This document shows positions 48,739 through 58,222 of a DNA stretch of 64,000 bases, in pieces. Numbering within the stretch: position 1 is the first letter of the stretch; every line of letters begins with the position of its first letter. The stretch covers positions 216,452-280,451 of the forward strand of contig NZ_VNIB01000002.1 of assembly GCF_008124615.1 (NCBI RefSeq). Reading direction: 5' to 3'. The stretch is from Geothermobacter ehrlichii (lineage in GTDB: Bacteria; Desulfobacterota; Desulfuromonadia; Desulfuromonadales; Geothermobacteraceae). Below the pieces are notes generated by a model, which saw only the letters and a program-made list of their open reading frames with translations, was not told where the DNA came from and made no database searches. A program made the position numbers and the translations under genes.

Positions 48739-49503
48739 TCATCCGCTTCGGGCGAAATTCATGATCCGAATGAAGTCTTCGGCCTGCAGGCTGGCGCCGC
48801 CGACCAGGGCGCCGTCGATGTTCTCCCGGGCCATGAGACCGTCGATGTTCTCCGGCTTGACGCTGCCGCCATAGAGAATCCGCATCGCTTCGGCCTCGCT
48901 CTGGCCGAAAAGGCCTCCGACAAGCCCCCGGACGAAGCTGTGTGCTTCTTCCGCCTGGTCGCTGGTCGCCGTACGGCCGGTGCCGATGGCCCAGACCGGT
49001 TCGTAGGCGATGACCACCCGCGCCAGCTGCTCGCCGGCCAGTCCCTTGAGCCCTTCGCTGACCTGGGTCTTGAGAACGTCGTACATCCGTTCCTGCTCGC
49101 GCTCCTCCAGGGTCTCGCCGATGCAGAGAATGACGTTCAGCCCCGCCGCCAGGGCTGCATGGACCTTCCGGTTGATGAGGGCGTCGTTCTCGCCGAAGAT
49201 TTTCCGCCGCTCGGAGTGACCGAGAATGACGTGGCTGCAGCCGGCGTCGACCAGCATCGACGGAGCGATTTCGCCGGTAAAGGCCCCCTTGTCCTCGCAG
49301 TAGCAGTTCTGGGCCGCCACCCTCAGAGCGCTGTCGGCGGGCAGGGCACCGACGACCCCGGCCAGGGCGGTGAAGGGCGGGGCGACGATCACCTCGACAT
49401 CGTCGAGGGCCGCGGCCGCCGCGGCCAGTTCGGCCGCCAGGCCGGTCGCCTCGGCTATGGTCTTGTGCATCTTCCAGTTGCCGGCAATGATCGGTTTGCG
49501 CAT
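48739..49503 (-). CDS. tpiA: Triosephosphate isomerase
   Basis: The 254-residue protein is a standard TIM barrel. It has AGNWKMHKT near the N-terminus (Lys), the catalytic His in [15 protein letters not shown] near 100, the catalytic Glu in [20 protein letters not shown] near 170 and the phosphate loop [11 protein letters not shown] near 214. It interconverts dihydroxyacetone phosphate and glyceraldehyde 3-phosphate. The ATG at 49503 is 8 bases after GGGGAG. One two codons earlier would be too close to that site. It lies 18 bases after pgk. Confidence 0.96.
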   Translation of the reverse strand: MRKPIIAGNWKMHKTIAEATGLAAELAAAAAALDDVEVIVAPPFTALAGVVGALPADSALRVAAQNCYCEDKGAFTGEIAPSMLVDAGCSHVILGHSERRKIFGENDALINRKVHAALAAGLNVILCIGETLEEREQERMYDVLKTQVSEGLKGLAGEQLARVVIAYEPVWAIGTGRTATSDQAEEAHSFVRGLVGGLFGQSEAEAMRILYGGSVKPENIDGLMARENIDGALVGGASLQAEDFIRIMNFARSG

Positions 49504-49521
49504 CTTCATCTCTCCCCGTCT

Positions 49522-50718
49522 CTATTTGTCGGTCAGGGCCGTTATGCCGGGCAGTTCCCTGCCTTCGAGGAACTCGAGGGAGGCGCCGCCGCCGGTCGAT
49601 ATGTGCGTCATCGCATCCTGCAGCCCGGTCTTGTTGACGGCGGCCACCGAATCGCCGCCGCCGATGATGGAAAGGCAGTCGCTTTCGGCCAGGGCGCGGG
49701 CAATGGCCAGGGTGCCTTCGGCAAAGGCGTCGAACTCGAACACCCCCATGGGGCCGTTCCAGACCACGGTTCTGGCGCCGGCGATGATTCGGGCGTAATC
49801 CTTTTGCGTCCGCGGACCGATATCGAGGCCCATCAGGTCGTCAGCGATAGCGGCCCCGTCGCTGATTTGCGGTCTGGCCGTGGCCGAAAACTCGTCGGCC
49901 ATGAGATGATCCTGCGGCAGCCTGAGGTCGACCTTGCGGGCTTCTGCCTTGGCCAGCAGCTCCTTCGCCAGTTCGACCTTGTCTTCCTCGACCAGCGATT
50001 TGCCGATGTCGATCCCCCGGGCCCGGAGAAAGGTGTAGGCCATGCCGCCGCCGACGAGCAGCGCATCGACCTTTTCCAGCAGGTTCTCGATGACCAGGAT
50101 CTTGTCACTGACCTTGGCGCCGCCGATGACGGCGACGAAGGGGCGCTCCGGATTGGCCAGGGCCTGTCCCAGATAGCGGATCTCCTTTTCCATCAGGTAG
50201 CCGGCGACGGCCGGTTTCAGATAGCGGGTGACGCCGGCGGTCGAGGCGTGGGCGCGGTGAGCGGTGCCGAAGGCGTCATTGACGTAGAGCTCGGCCAGGC
50301 CGGCCAGCTGCCGGCAGAATTCGTCGTCGTTGGCTGTCTCACCGGCGTGAAAACGCAGGTTTTCCAGCAGAACCACATCGCCGTCCTTCATCTCGCCGAT
50401 CATGGCTTCGACCTCGGCGCCAATGCAGTCGGGAGCCATGACGACCTTGCGGCCGAGCAGCTCAGCCAGATGCGGTGCCACCGGCGCCAGGCTGTATTTG
50501 GCATCGGGCTTGCCCTTGGGACGGCCGAGATGGGAGGCCAGAATGACTCTGGCACCGGCGTCGATCAACCTGCGGATGGTCGGCAGGGCCGCCACGATGC
50601 GGGTGTCGTCGGTGATGCGTGCCTGGTCGTCGAGGGGGACGTTGAAGTCGACACGGCAGAAGACCTTTTTTCCGGCGGGGTTGATATCGTCGATGGTCAG
50701 CTTGCTGAACACGGTCAT
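49522..50718 (-). CDS. pgk: Phosphoglycerate kinase
   Basis: The 398-residue protein has the PGK signature [20 protein letters not shown] near residues 19-38, then [20 protein letters not shown]. The nucleotide-binding [15 protein letters not shown] and the C-terminal [15 protein letters not shown] are also present. It transfers phosphate between 1,3-bisphosphoglycerate and ADP. The ATG at 50718 follows GGAGGAT closely. It lies between gap and tpiA in one minus-strand unit. Confidence 0.96.
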   Translation of the reverse strand: MTVFSKLTIDDINPAGKKVFCRVDFNVPLDDQARITDDTRIVAALPTIRRLIDAGARVILASHLGRPKGKPDAKYSLAPVAPHLAELLGRKVVMAPDCIGAEVEAMIGEMKDGDVVLLENLRFHAGETANDDEFCRQLAGLAELYVNDAFGTAHRAHASTAGVTRYLKPAVAGYLMEKEIRYLGQALANPERPFVAVIGGAKVSDKILVIENLLEKVDALLVGGGMAYTFLRARGIDIGKSLVEEDKVELAKELLAKAEARKVDLRLPQDHLMADEFSATARPQISDGAAIADDLMGLDIGPRTQKDYARIIAGARTVVWNGPMGVFEFDAFAEGTLAIARALAESDCLSIIGGGDSVAAVNKTGLQDAMTHISTGGGASLEFLEGRELPGITALTDK

Positions 50719-50782
50719 ATCCTCCAGTGGCAATCAATGAAAAGGGCAGGCCTTGCGACCTGCCCCCGGTGGTTCTCCCGGG

Positions 50783-51784
50783 TTAACGGGATGCGATATG
50801 GCGGACCAGATCGAGCACCCGGTTCGAATAGCCCCATTCATTATCGTACCAGGCGAGAACTTTGACAAGGTTGTTCTCCAAGACCATGGTCGACAGGGCG
50901 TCGAAGGTGGATGAAACGCTGGTCCCCTTGAGGTCGATGGACACCAGCGGCAGTTCACAGTAGTCGAGAACCCCCTTCAGGCTACCTTCGGCGGCCTCTT
51001 TCATGGCGGCGTTGACCTGCTCGGCGCTGGTCGCCTTTTCGGTTTCGACCACCAGGTCGACGAGCGAGACGTTGGGGGTCGGCACCCGCACCGCCATGCC
51101 GGTCAGTTTGCCGTTCAGTTCGGGCAGAACCAGGCCGACCGCCTTGGCGGCTCCGGTGGTGGTCGGAATCATCGACAGCGCCGCCGCCCGCGCCCGTCTC
51201 AGATCCTTGTGCGGCAGGTCGAGAATGCGCTGGTCGTTGGTGTAGGCGTGCACGGTGGTCATCATGCCGCGGCGGATGCCGAAGTTCTCGTGCAGCACCT
51301 TGGCGACCGGGGCCAGGCAGTTGGTGGTGCACGAAGCGTTGGAAACGACCCTGTGTTTGTCGGGATCGTAATCCTCGTGGTTGACTCCGAAGCAGAAGGT
51401 AGCGTCGACCTCCTTGCCGGGAGCGCTGATCACCACCCGTTCGGCGCCGGCCTCGAGATGTTTGGCTGCATCGGCTCTCCTGGTGAAGAGGCCGGTCGAT
51501 TCGATGACGATGTCGACGCCGAGTTCCTTCCAGGGAAGGTTGGCCGGATCCCTTTCGCTGCACACCCGGACCCGACGGCCGCCGACGAGGATGGCATCGC
51601 CATCGACGCGGACGTCCTCGGCCAGCTGTCCATGCACCGAGTCGTATTTGAGCAGGTGGGCGAGGGTGGCGGGATCGGTCAGGTCGTTGATGGCGACGAA
51701 TTCGAGCCGATCGTCGTCGAGGGCCGCGCGCAGAACGTTGCGTCCGATACGTCCAAATCCGTTGATTGCGACTTTAGCCGGCAT
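50783..51784 (-). CDS. gap: Glyceraldehyde-3-phosphate dehydrogenase, type I
   Basis: The 333-residue protein has the N-terminal NAD-binding KVAINGFGRIGRNVLRAAL, the active-site Cys in SNASCTTNCLAPVAKV near 148-163 and the catalytic His in MTTVHAYTNDQ. The C-terminal LAWYDNEWGYSNRVLDLV is also typical. It oxidises glyceraldehyde 3-phosphate to 1,3-bisphosphoglycerate. GGAGG lies 5 bases before the ATG at 51784. It leads the gap-pgk-tpiA-secG-tRNA-Leu operon. Confidence 0.97.
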   Translation of the reverse strand: MPAKVAINGFGRIGRNVLRAALDDDRLEFVAINDLTDPATLAHLLKYDSVHGQLAEDVRVDGDAILVGGRRVRVCSERDPANLPWKELGVDIVIESTGLFTRRADAAKHLEAGAERVVISAPGKEVDATFCFGVNHEDYDPDKHRVVSNASCTTNCLAPVAKVLHENFGIRRGMMTTVHAYTNDQRILDLPHKDLRRARAAALSMIPTTTGAAKAVGLVLPELNGKLTGMAVRVPTPNVSLVDLVVETEKATSAEQVNAAMKEAAEGSLKGVLDYCELPLVSIDLKGTSVSSTFDALSTMVLENNLVKVLAWYDNEWGYSNRVLDLVRHIASR

Positions 51785-51942
51785 GTGTTCCTCCATTGTC
51801 GGGTTGTGGGATAGTGGCTCGTGCATCCTGCACACAGTCGTGGGTTTCGGTCGGTCGTGTGGAATTGGTTAGCAAAACCTGTCGCGGCGCGTCGTCGCGG
51901 GGTGGGCACCACGACGGCAGGCTTCAGGAGTTGACCGCCATT

Positions 51943-51970
51943 AATTTAACGCAACTATCGAAAATTGCAA
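51943..51970 (-). promoter_or_regulatory. Possible gap operon promoter
   Basis: On the minus strand TTGCAA (51965-51970) is followed after 16 bases by TAAATT (51943-51948). It lies in the AT-rich part of this gap, about 160 bases before the gap start. Confidence 0.35.
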
Positions 51971-52087
51971 ACCTGCAGGCGATGGTTGCCCCTCCCGTGC
52001 CCGACAGGCCGGACCGTATCGTCGTCAGCGGGCGTTGCGTGGTTCCGGCCCGGCCCGTTCGGGCCCGGCGCCGGCCCCCTTTTCTGC

Positions 52088-52116
52088 TTGCGGCTGCCAG
52101 GCTTTTTCGGTATAAA
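52088..52116 (+). promoter_or_regulatory. Probable promoter of the MBL-fold gene
   Basis: A near-perfect -10 box TATAAA (52111-52116) lies 17 bases after TTGCGG, 35 bases before the start codon. Confidence 0.5.
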
Positions 52117-52151
52117 GGGCGCGCCCAGAATCAAGCCGTCAGGAGAGAATT

Positions 52152-52922
52152 TTGCGGGTCTGCCTTTTGGCCAGCGGCAGCAAGGGAAATGCCATCTATC
52201 TGGAAGCCGCGAACACCCGCCTTCTTGTCGATGCCGGCCTGTCGGCGCGTCAGCTCTGCCTGCGCCTCGAGCGGATCGGAGTGCGAGGGGAAGAGCTCGA
52301 CGCGATTCTGGTCAGCCATGAACACATGGACCATTGCCGGGGCCTGGGGGCCATGGCCCGCCGATGTGCCCTGCCAGTGCATGTTCACCATCAGACCCTG
52401 ACGGCCCTGCCCAATCCCGGCAAGATCGCGACCCTGCGCGAATTCGATACCGGCAACCCGTTTTCCATCGGGGAGGTCGAGATTCACCCGGTTCCCCTGA
52501 CGCATGATGCCGTCAGCCCGGTCGGCTTCGTGATCAATACTCCCGACGGCGCCGTCGGCGTCGCCACCGACCTCGGGGTGTCGACCCGGCTGGTCAGGTC
52601 GGCCTTTCAGCGCTGCCGGGTGCTGGTACTGGAGACCAATCACGACGAAGATCTGCTGCGCGACGGACCCTATCCCTGGCGACTGAAACAGCGTATTCTG
52701 GGTAAGCACGGCCACCTTTCCAACCGGGCCGGCGCCGACCTGCTGGCGGATCTCGTCTGGGACGGGCTGGAGGCCGTCTTTCTGGCCCACCTGAGCGAAA
52801 CCAACAACACGCCCGCCCACGCCAGGGCGGCGGTCGACGCGGTGCTGGCCAGGCAGAACGTCTGCCGGCCGAAGGTGGTCATGGGCTGCCAGGATCGGAT
52901 CAGCGAATGTGTTGCCTGCTAG
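52152..52922 (+). CDS. Metallo-beta-lactamase-fold hydrolase (YycJ/WalJ-like)
   Basis: The 256-residue protein starts LRVCLLASGSKGNAIYLEAA, which with the following LLVDAGLSARQL is typical of the YycJ group. The zinc-site motif is SHEHMDHCRG near residues 55-64, and further ligands lie in PVPLTHDAVSP and ATDLG. The subgroup is linked to DNA or nucleotide handling in Bacillus, but its substrate is unknown. The start is TTG at 52152 with AGGAGAG upstream. No ATG lies near the family's N-terminus. It is followed by purB but with an 86-base gap, so cotranscription is uncertain. Confidence 0.85.
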   Translation: MRVCLLASGSKGNAIYLEAANTRLLVDAGLSARQLCLRLERIGVRGEELDAILVSHEHMDHCRGLGAMARRCALPVHVHHQTLTALPNPGKIATLREFDTGNPFSIGEVEIHPVPLTHDAVSPVGFVINTPDGAVGVATDLGVSTRLVRSAFQRCRVLVLETNHDEDLLRDGPYPWRLKQRILGKHGHLSNRAGADLLADLVWDGLEAVFLAHLSETNNTPAHARAAVDAVLARQNVCRPKVVMGCQDRISECVAC

Positions 52923-53008
52923 CAGCCGGTGAGGCACCCGTGGTCTTTGCCGGGCGCCGGCGGCATAACGATAATCCAAATTTGCGCTGAACAAGGAGCG
53001 AAACGAGC

Positions 53009-54304
53009 ATGATTCCCCGTTACACGCGACCGGAAATGGCCCGTATCTGGGAGCCGGAAAACCGCTTCCGCATCTGGCTCGAAATCGAGACCCTGGCCTG
53101 CGAGCAGATGGCCAACCTCGGCATCATCCCGAAAGAGGCGGTGAAGGTCATCCGGGAGAAGGGCAACTTCGATATCGAGCGCATCGACGCCATCGAAGCC
53201 GAGGTCAAGCACGATGTCATCGCCTTTCTCACCTCGGTCGCCGAATTCGTCGGCCCCGAGGCGCGCTTCATCCACCAGGGCATGACCTCGTCCGACGTGC
53301 TCGACACCTGCCTGTCGGTACAGCTGGTGCAGGCAGCCGACGAGCTGCTGGCCGATCTCGACATGGTGCTCGACTCGATCCGGGACCGGGCCATGGAGCA
53401 CAAGTACACGGTCTGCATGGGGCGCTCCCATGGCATTCACGCCGAGCCGATTACTTTCGGCCTCAAGCTGGCGAGCTGGTACGCCGAAATGGATCGCAAC
53501 CGCACCCGGCTGCGCACCGCCCGCGAAACCGTCGCCACCGGCGCCATTTCCGGGGCGGTCGGCACCTTCGCCAATATCGATCCGAGCGTCGAGGAGTATG
53601 TCTGCGCCAGGATGGGACTGAAACCCGAGCCGATCTCGACCCAGGTCATTCCCCGCGACCGTCATGCCGAGTTTTTCTGCACCCTGGCGATCATCGCCTC
53701 GTCGATGGAGCGGATCGCCGTCGAGATCCGGCACCTGCAGCGCACCGAGGTGCTCGAGGCCGAGGAATACTTCAGCAAGGGGCAGAAGGGGTCCAGTGCC
53801 ATGCCGCACAAGCGCAACCCGATCCTGTCGGAAAACCTCACCGGCCAGGCCCGCTACATCCGCAGCCTCTGTTTGCCGGCCCTGGAGAACATCGCCCTGT
53901 GGCACGAAAGAGACATCTCCCATTCCTCGGTCGAGCGCTACATCGGCCCCGATGCCACCGTGGCCCTCGACTTTTCCCTGCGCCGGCTCAACGGCCTGAT
54001 CCGCAATCTGGTGGTCTATCCCGACAACATGCTGACCAATCTCAACCGGATGCGCGGTCTGGTCTTCTCGCAGAAGATTCTGCTCGACCTGACCCAGGCC
54101 GGCATCTCGAGGGAAAATGCCTACCGGATGGTGCAGCGCAACGCGATGAAGGTCTGGGAGCAGGGGGCCGACTTCATGACCGAACTGCTGGCCGACGAAG
54201 AGGTCGTGGCCGCCCTCGGTGAAGAAAAGATTCGCCAGGCCTTCGATCTCGACTATCATCTGAAACATGTCGACACCATCTTCAGGCGGGTGTTCGGCGA
54301 ATAA
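53009..54304 (+). CDS. purB: Adenylosuccinate lyase
   Basis: The 431-residue protein belongs to the fumarase/aspartase superfamily. It shows the signature GSSAMPHKRNPILSEN near residue 262 (flexible catalytic loop with Ser) and the His motifs FIHQGMTSSDVLDTCLS near 88 and MGRSHGIHAEPITFG near 138. It acts twice in purine synthesis, splitting SAICAR and adenylosuccinate. AAGGAGCG lies 12 bases upstream. It leads the purB-purL-purQ-purF block, but each gap is over 40 bases except purL-purQ. Confidence 0.95.
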   Translation: MIPRYTRPEMARIWEPENRFRIWLEIETLACEQMANLGIIPKEAVKVIREKGNFDIERIDAIEAEVKHDVIAFLTSVAEFVGPEARFIHQGMTSSDVLDTCLSVQLVQAADELLADLDMVLDSIRDRAMEHKYTVCMGRSHGIHAEPITFGLKLASWYAEMDRNRTRLRTARETVATGAISGAVGTFANIDPSVEEYVCARMGLKPEPISTQVIPRDRHAEFFCTLAIIASSMERIAVEIRHLQRTEVLEAEEYFSKGQKGSSAMPHKRNPILSENLTGQARYIRSLCLPALENIALWHERDISHSSVERYIGPDATVALDFSLRRLNGLIRNLVVYPDNMLTNLNRMRGLVFSQKILLDLTQAGISRENAYRMVQRNAMKVWEQGADFMTELLADEEVVAALGEEKIRQAFDLDYHLKHVDTIFRRVFGE

Positions 54305-54361
54305 AGAAACAAAGCTGAAAGCCTACAGACTGCAAGCTTCAAGTCGTTAAGGAGTCACTCC

Positions 54362-57346
54362 ATGCCCTGGAGAATAGTCGTCGGCCTCAAGGACGGGGTC
54401 AGGGACGCCCGCGGCGAACGGATTCGCGAAGAGCTGAAGCGGCATCTCGGCATTAGCCTCGAGGCGGTGCGAACGATCGACGTCTATACGGTCGACGCCG
54501 ATCTGAGCGAAGAGGAAGTGCTGGCGGCGGCCCGCGGCCCGCTGAGCGACCCGGTGATCCAGGAGACGGCCGTCAACCGGCCCCTGGCCCGGGATTTCGA
54601 TGTTCTGATCGAGGTCGGATTCCGGCCCGGCGTCACCGACAATGTCGGCCGGACGGCCAAGGAAGCCATCCAGTACCTGACCGGCCGACCCTTCCGCGAA
54701 GGGGAGGGGGTCTATACTTCGACCCAGTACCTGCTCAAGGGCGCGGTCGACCGGCAGCTCGCCGAGCGCATCGCCGCCGATTTTCTCGCCAACGGGCTGA
54801 TCCAGCGCTGGGACATCTGCACGGCGGCCGAATTCGACCCCGAGCGGGGCGTTCCCGTCCACGTGCCCCGGGTCGGCGGCACCGATGCCGAGCCGACGGT
54901 GCGGACCATCGACCTGGCTGTCGGCGACGAGGAGCTGCTGCGCATCAGCCGCGAGGGGATGCTGGCGCTGAACCTCGAGGAGATGAAGCGCATCCAGGCC
55001 TACGCCGGCGACCCGGAGGTGCGCCGTCAGCGGGCCCGTTTCGGCTTGGAGGCGGGGCTGACCGATGTCGAGCTCGAGGCGCTGGCCCAGACCTGGAGCG
55101 AGCACTGCAAGCACAAGATCTTTTCCGCCCGCATCGAGTATGTCGACGAGAAGGGCCAACGCGAGGTGATCGACTCGCTGTTCAAGACCTACATCGTCGG
55201 CGCCACCCGCAGGGTGCGGGAGAACCTCGGCGAGCGGGACTTCTGCCTGTCGGTCTTCAAGGACAACGCCGGCGTCATCCGCTTCAACGACGACTGGAGC
55301 CTCTGCTTCAAGGTCGAGACCCACAACTCCCCGTCGGCCCTCGATCCCTACGGCGGCGCCCTGACCGGCATCGTCGGCGTCAACCGCGACGGCGCCGGCA
55401 CCGGCCTGGGGGCCCGGCTGATCTTCAACACCGATGTCTTCTGCTTCGCCTCGCCGTTCTACGACAAGCCGCTGCCGGCGCGCCTGCTCCATCCGCGGCG
55501 GATCTTCGAGGGCGTGGTCGAGGGTGTCGAGCACGGCGGCAACAAGAGCGGCATCCCGACCGTCAACGGCTCCATCGTCTTCGACGATCGCTTCGCCGGC
55601 AAGCCCCTGGTCTACTGCGGTACCGCCGGCATCATGCCGGCCGAGCTGAACGGGAAGCCGACGCACGAGAAGAAGGCCGAGGTCGGCGACCACATCGTCA
55701 TGGTCGGCGGCCGCATCGGCAAGGACGGCATCCACGGCGCCACCTTCTCCTCCGAGGAGCTGCACGAGGACTCGCCGGTGACCGCGGTGCAGATCGGCGA
55801 TCCCATCACCCAGCGCAAGATGTTCGACTTTCTCGCCGTCGCCCGCGAGCGCGGCCTGTACCATTCGATCACCGACAACGGCGCCGGCGGCCTTTCGTCG
55901 TCGGTCGGCGAGATGGCCGAGGACACCGGCGGCTGCGAGCTGCATCTCGACCGGGCGCCGCTCAAATACCCCGGCCTGCAGCCGTGGGAAATTCTCATCT
56001 CCGAAGCCCAGGAGCGCATGACCCTGGCGGTGCCGCCGGAGCACCTTCAGGCCTTTCTCACCCTGGCGCGGGAGATGGACGTCGAGGCGACCGACCTCGG
56101 CACCTTTACCGATTCAGGCTATTTCCACTGCCTCTACCGGGGACGGACCGTCGCCTGCCTGTCGATGGAATTTCTCCACGAAGGGGTGCCGCAGATGGTT
56201 CTGCCCGCCCGCTGGGAAGAGAAGGGTCACAGCGAGCCGCAGTTCGAACCGCCGGAAGATCTCGGCCAAACCCTGGTCGAGATGCTCGGCCGGCTCAACA
56301 TCTGCTCGAAGGAGACGGTCGTACGCCGCTACGATCACGAAGTGCAGGCCGGCACCGTGGTCAAGCCGCTGACCGGCATCGCCAACGACGGTCCCTCGGA
56401 CGCCGCCGTCTTCCGGCCGCTGCTCGATTCCTTCGAGGGCGTGGTCGTCTCGCACGGCATCTGTCCCCGTTACAGCGACATCGACACCTACCACATGATG
56501 GCCTGCGCCATCGACGAGGGACTGCGCAACTACGTTGCCGTCGGCGGTGATATCCGCCATGTCGCCGGTCTCGACAACTTCTGCTGGTGCGACCCGGTCC
56601 TCAGCGACAAGACGCCGGACGGCGCCTACAAGGCGGCCCAGCTGGTGCGGGCCAACAAGGCCCTCTACGACTACTGCGTCGCCTTCGGAGTGCCGCTGAT
56701 CTCCGGCAAGGACTCGATGAAGAACGACTACCAGATCGGCGACACCAAGATCTCCATTCCGCCGACCGTGCTCTTCTCGGTGATCGGCCGGATGGACGAT
56801 GTCCGCAAGGCCGTCACCATGGACGTCAAGCGTCCCGGACATCTGCTCTATCTGCTCGGCATCACCCGCAACGAACTGGGCGCCTCCGAATACTACGACC
56901 ACCTCGGTTTTCTCGGCGCCAACGTGCCCAGGGTCGACGCGAAAGCCGCGCTGGAGCTCTACCTGCGGGTCAACCGGGCCGTCGGCGAGGGGCTGCTGGC
57001 CTCCTGCCACGACCTGTCCGACGGCGGGCTGGGCGTCGCCCTGGCCGAAAAGGCCTTCGCCGGCGGTTTCGGGCTGCGCGTCGACCTGACCGCGGTCAGG
57101 GTGGATGCGCCGCTGCGGGAGGATCTGCTCCTCTTCTCCGAGTCCCAGAGCCGGCTGCTGGTGACGGTGGCGCCGGACAAACGGAATGCGTTCGAGTCCC
57201 TGTTCGCCGGTTGCGACTGCGCCCTGATCGGCGAGGTCACCGAAAGCGCCGATCTGGTGCTGAGCGGCCGCAACGGGGAGATTCTGGTCAACAAGACGAT
57301 TCACGAGCTGAAAGAGGCCTGGCAGGCGCCTCTGCGGGAGCTGTAA
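54362..57346 (+). CDS. purL: Phosphoribosylformylglycinamidine synthase, synthetase subunit with PurS-like N-terminus
   Basis: The 994-residue protein makes FGAM from FGAR, ATP and ammonia. The N-terminal about 170 residues hold two PurS-like repeats (WRIVVGLKDGVRDARGERIR; DVLIEVGFRPGVTDNVGRTA). The large synthetase part then includes LAQTWSEHCKHKIFSARI, FKVETHNSPSALDPYGGALT and the second half with SHGICPRYSD and ISGKDSMKNDYQIG. It is longer than the small PurL (about 730) and shorter than the one-chain enzyme (about 1,300) because the glutaminase is a separate gene, purQ, which begins 1 base later. Confidence 0.95.
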   Translation: MPWRIVVGLKDGVRDARGERIREELKRHLGISLEAVRTIDVYTVDADLSEEEVLAAARGPLSDPVIQETAVNRPLARDFDVLIEVGFRPGVTDNVGRTAKEAIQYLTGRPFREGEGVYTSTQYLLKGAVDRQLAERIAADFLANGLIQRWDICTAAEFDPERGVPVHVPRVGGTDAEPTVRTIDLAVGDEELLRISREGMLALNLEEMKRIQAYAGDPEVRRQRARFGLEAGLTDVELEALAQTWSEHCKHKIFSARIEYVDEKGQREVIDSLFKTYIVGATRRVRENLGERDFCLSVFKDNAGVIRFNDDWSLCFKVETHNSPSALDPYGGALTGIVGVNRDGAGTGLGARLIFNTDVFCFASPFYDKPLPARLLHPRRIFEGVVEGVEHGGNKSGIPTVNGSIVFDDRFAGKPLVYCGTAGIMPAELNGKPTHEKKAEVGDHIVMVGGRIGKDGIHGATFSSEELHEDSPVTAVQIGDPITQRKMFDFLAVARERGLYHSITDNGAGGLSSSVGEMAEDTGGCELHLDRAPLKYPGLQPWEILISEAQERMTLAVPPEHLQAFLTLAREMDVEATDLGTFTDSGYFHCLYRGRTVACLSMEFLHEGVPQMVLPARWEEKGHSEPQFEPPEDLGQTLVEMLGRLNICSKETVVRRYDHEVQAGTVVKPLTGIANDGPSDAAVFRPLLDSFEGVVVSHGICPRYSDIDTYHMMACAIDEGLRNYVAVGGDIRHVAGLDNFCWCDPVLSDKTPDGAYKAAQLVRANKALYDYCVAFGVPLISGKDSMKNDYQIGDTKISIPPTVLFSVIGRMDDVRKAVTMDVKRPGHLLYLLGITRNELGASEYYDHLGFLGANVPRVDAKAALELYLRVNRAVGEGLLASCHDLSDGGLGVALAEKAFAGGFGLRVDLTAVRVDAPLREDLLLFSESQSRLLVTVAPDKRNAFESLFAGCDCALIGEVTESADLVLSGRNGEILVNKTIHELKEAWQAPLREL

Positions 57347-57347
57347 C

Positions 57348-58172
57348 ATGGCAGGACAGGTCAAGGCCGTCGTCATCGCCGGCAACGGCACCAACTGCGA
57401 AAGGGAGGTCGCCTTCGCCTGCAGGCTGGCGGGCGCCGAGGTGGCCGACATCGTTCACATCGCCGAGTTCCTCGCCGGCCGTGTCCGGCTGGAGGACTAC
57501 CATTTTCTCAATCTCGCCGGCGGTTTCCTCGATGGCGACGATCTCGGCAGCGCCAAGGCCGGCGCCAACCGCCTGCTGCATGCCCCGGTGGCGGGCGGAC
57601 CGTCGATGGCCGAGCAGATCCGGCGGTTCGTCGAGGACGGCAAGCTGATCATGGGGGTCTGCAACGGCTTCCAGCTGATGGTGAAGATGGGCCTGCTGCC
57701 GGCACTCGACGGCAACCTCATGCAGCAGAGTGCGACCCTCACCTTCAACGATTCCGGCCGCTTCGAGGACCGCTGGACGTATCTGGCCGTCGACGGGGCC
57801 TCGCCCTGCGTCTACACGCGGGGCCTGGACGGGCTCTATCTGCCGGTCCGCCACGGCGAAGGCAAGTTCGTGCCGGCCAGTGATGAAGTGCTGGCCCGCA
57901 TCGAGGCCGAACATCTCGCCCCGCTGCGCTACGCCGACGAGCAGCTGCGGCCGACCATGGACTATCCCCTCAATCCGAACGGCTCGACCAGGGCCATCGC
58001 CGGCGTCTGCGACCCGACCGGACGGCTTTTCGGCCTGATGCCGCATCCCGAGGCCTACCTGCACCGCACCCACCATCCCCGCTGGACCCGGGAGGAGGAC
58101 CTGCCGGAAGAGGGGATGGGCCTGTGGCTGTACCGGAACGCGGTGCAGTTCATCAGGGAGAATATCCTTTAA
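57348..58172 (+). CDS. purQ: Phosphoribosylformylglycinamidine synthase, glutaminase subunit
   Basis: The 274-residue class I glutamine amidotransferase supplies ammonia to PurL. The catalytic triad is visible: Cys in IMGVCNGFQLMVKMG near residue 104, and His and Glu in LMPHPEAYLHRTHHP near 233-235. The N-terminus VKAVVIAGNGTNCEREVAFA is typical. It is larger than the Bacillus PurQ (about 227) and resembles the GATase part of the one-chain PurL. Its gene follows purL by a single base, so the two subunits are made together. Confidence 0.94.
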   Translation: MAGQVKAVVIAGNGTNCEREVAFACRLAGAEVADIVHIAEFLAGRVRLEDYHFLNLAGGFLDGDDLGSAKAGANRLLHAPVAGGPSMAEQIRRFVEDGKLIMGVCNGFQLMVKMGLLPALDGNLMQQSATLTFNDSGRFEDRWTYLAVDGASPCVYTRGLDGLYLPVRHGEGKFVPASDEVLARIEAEHLAPLRYADEQLRPTMDYPLNPNGSTRAIAGVCDPTGRLFGLMPHPEAYLHRTHHPRWTREEDLPEEGMGLWLYRNAVQFIRENIL

Positions 58173-58222
58173 AAATACTAAGTTGACGACAGATTCTTCA
58201 TCCTTTTTCAAAGGTTTGTTCG

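Larger units (their letters stand above)
51785..52151. other. Divergent intergenic region between gap and the MBL-fold gene
   Basis: About 365 bases without a plausible gene. It holds a candidate minus-strand promoter for gap (51943-51970) and a candidate plus-strand promoter for the MBL-fold gene (52088-52116). I see no riboswitch or other RNA structure. Confidence 0.6.
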
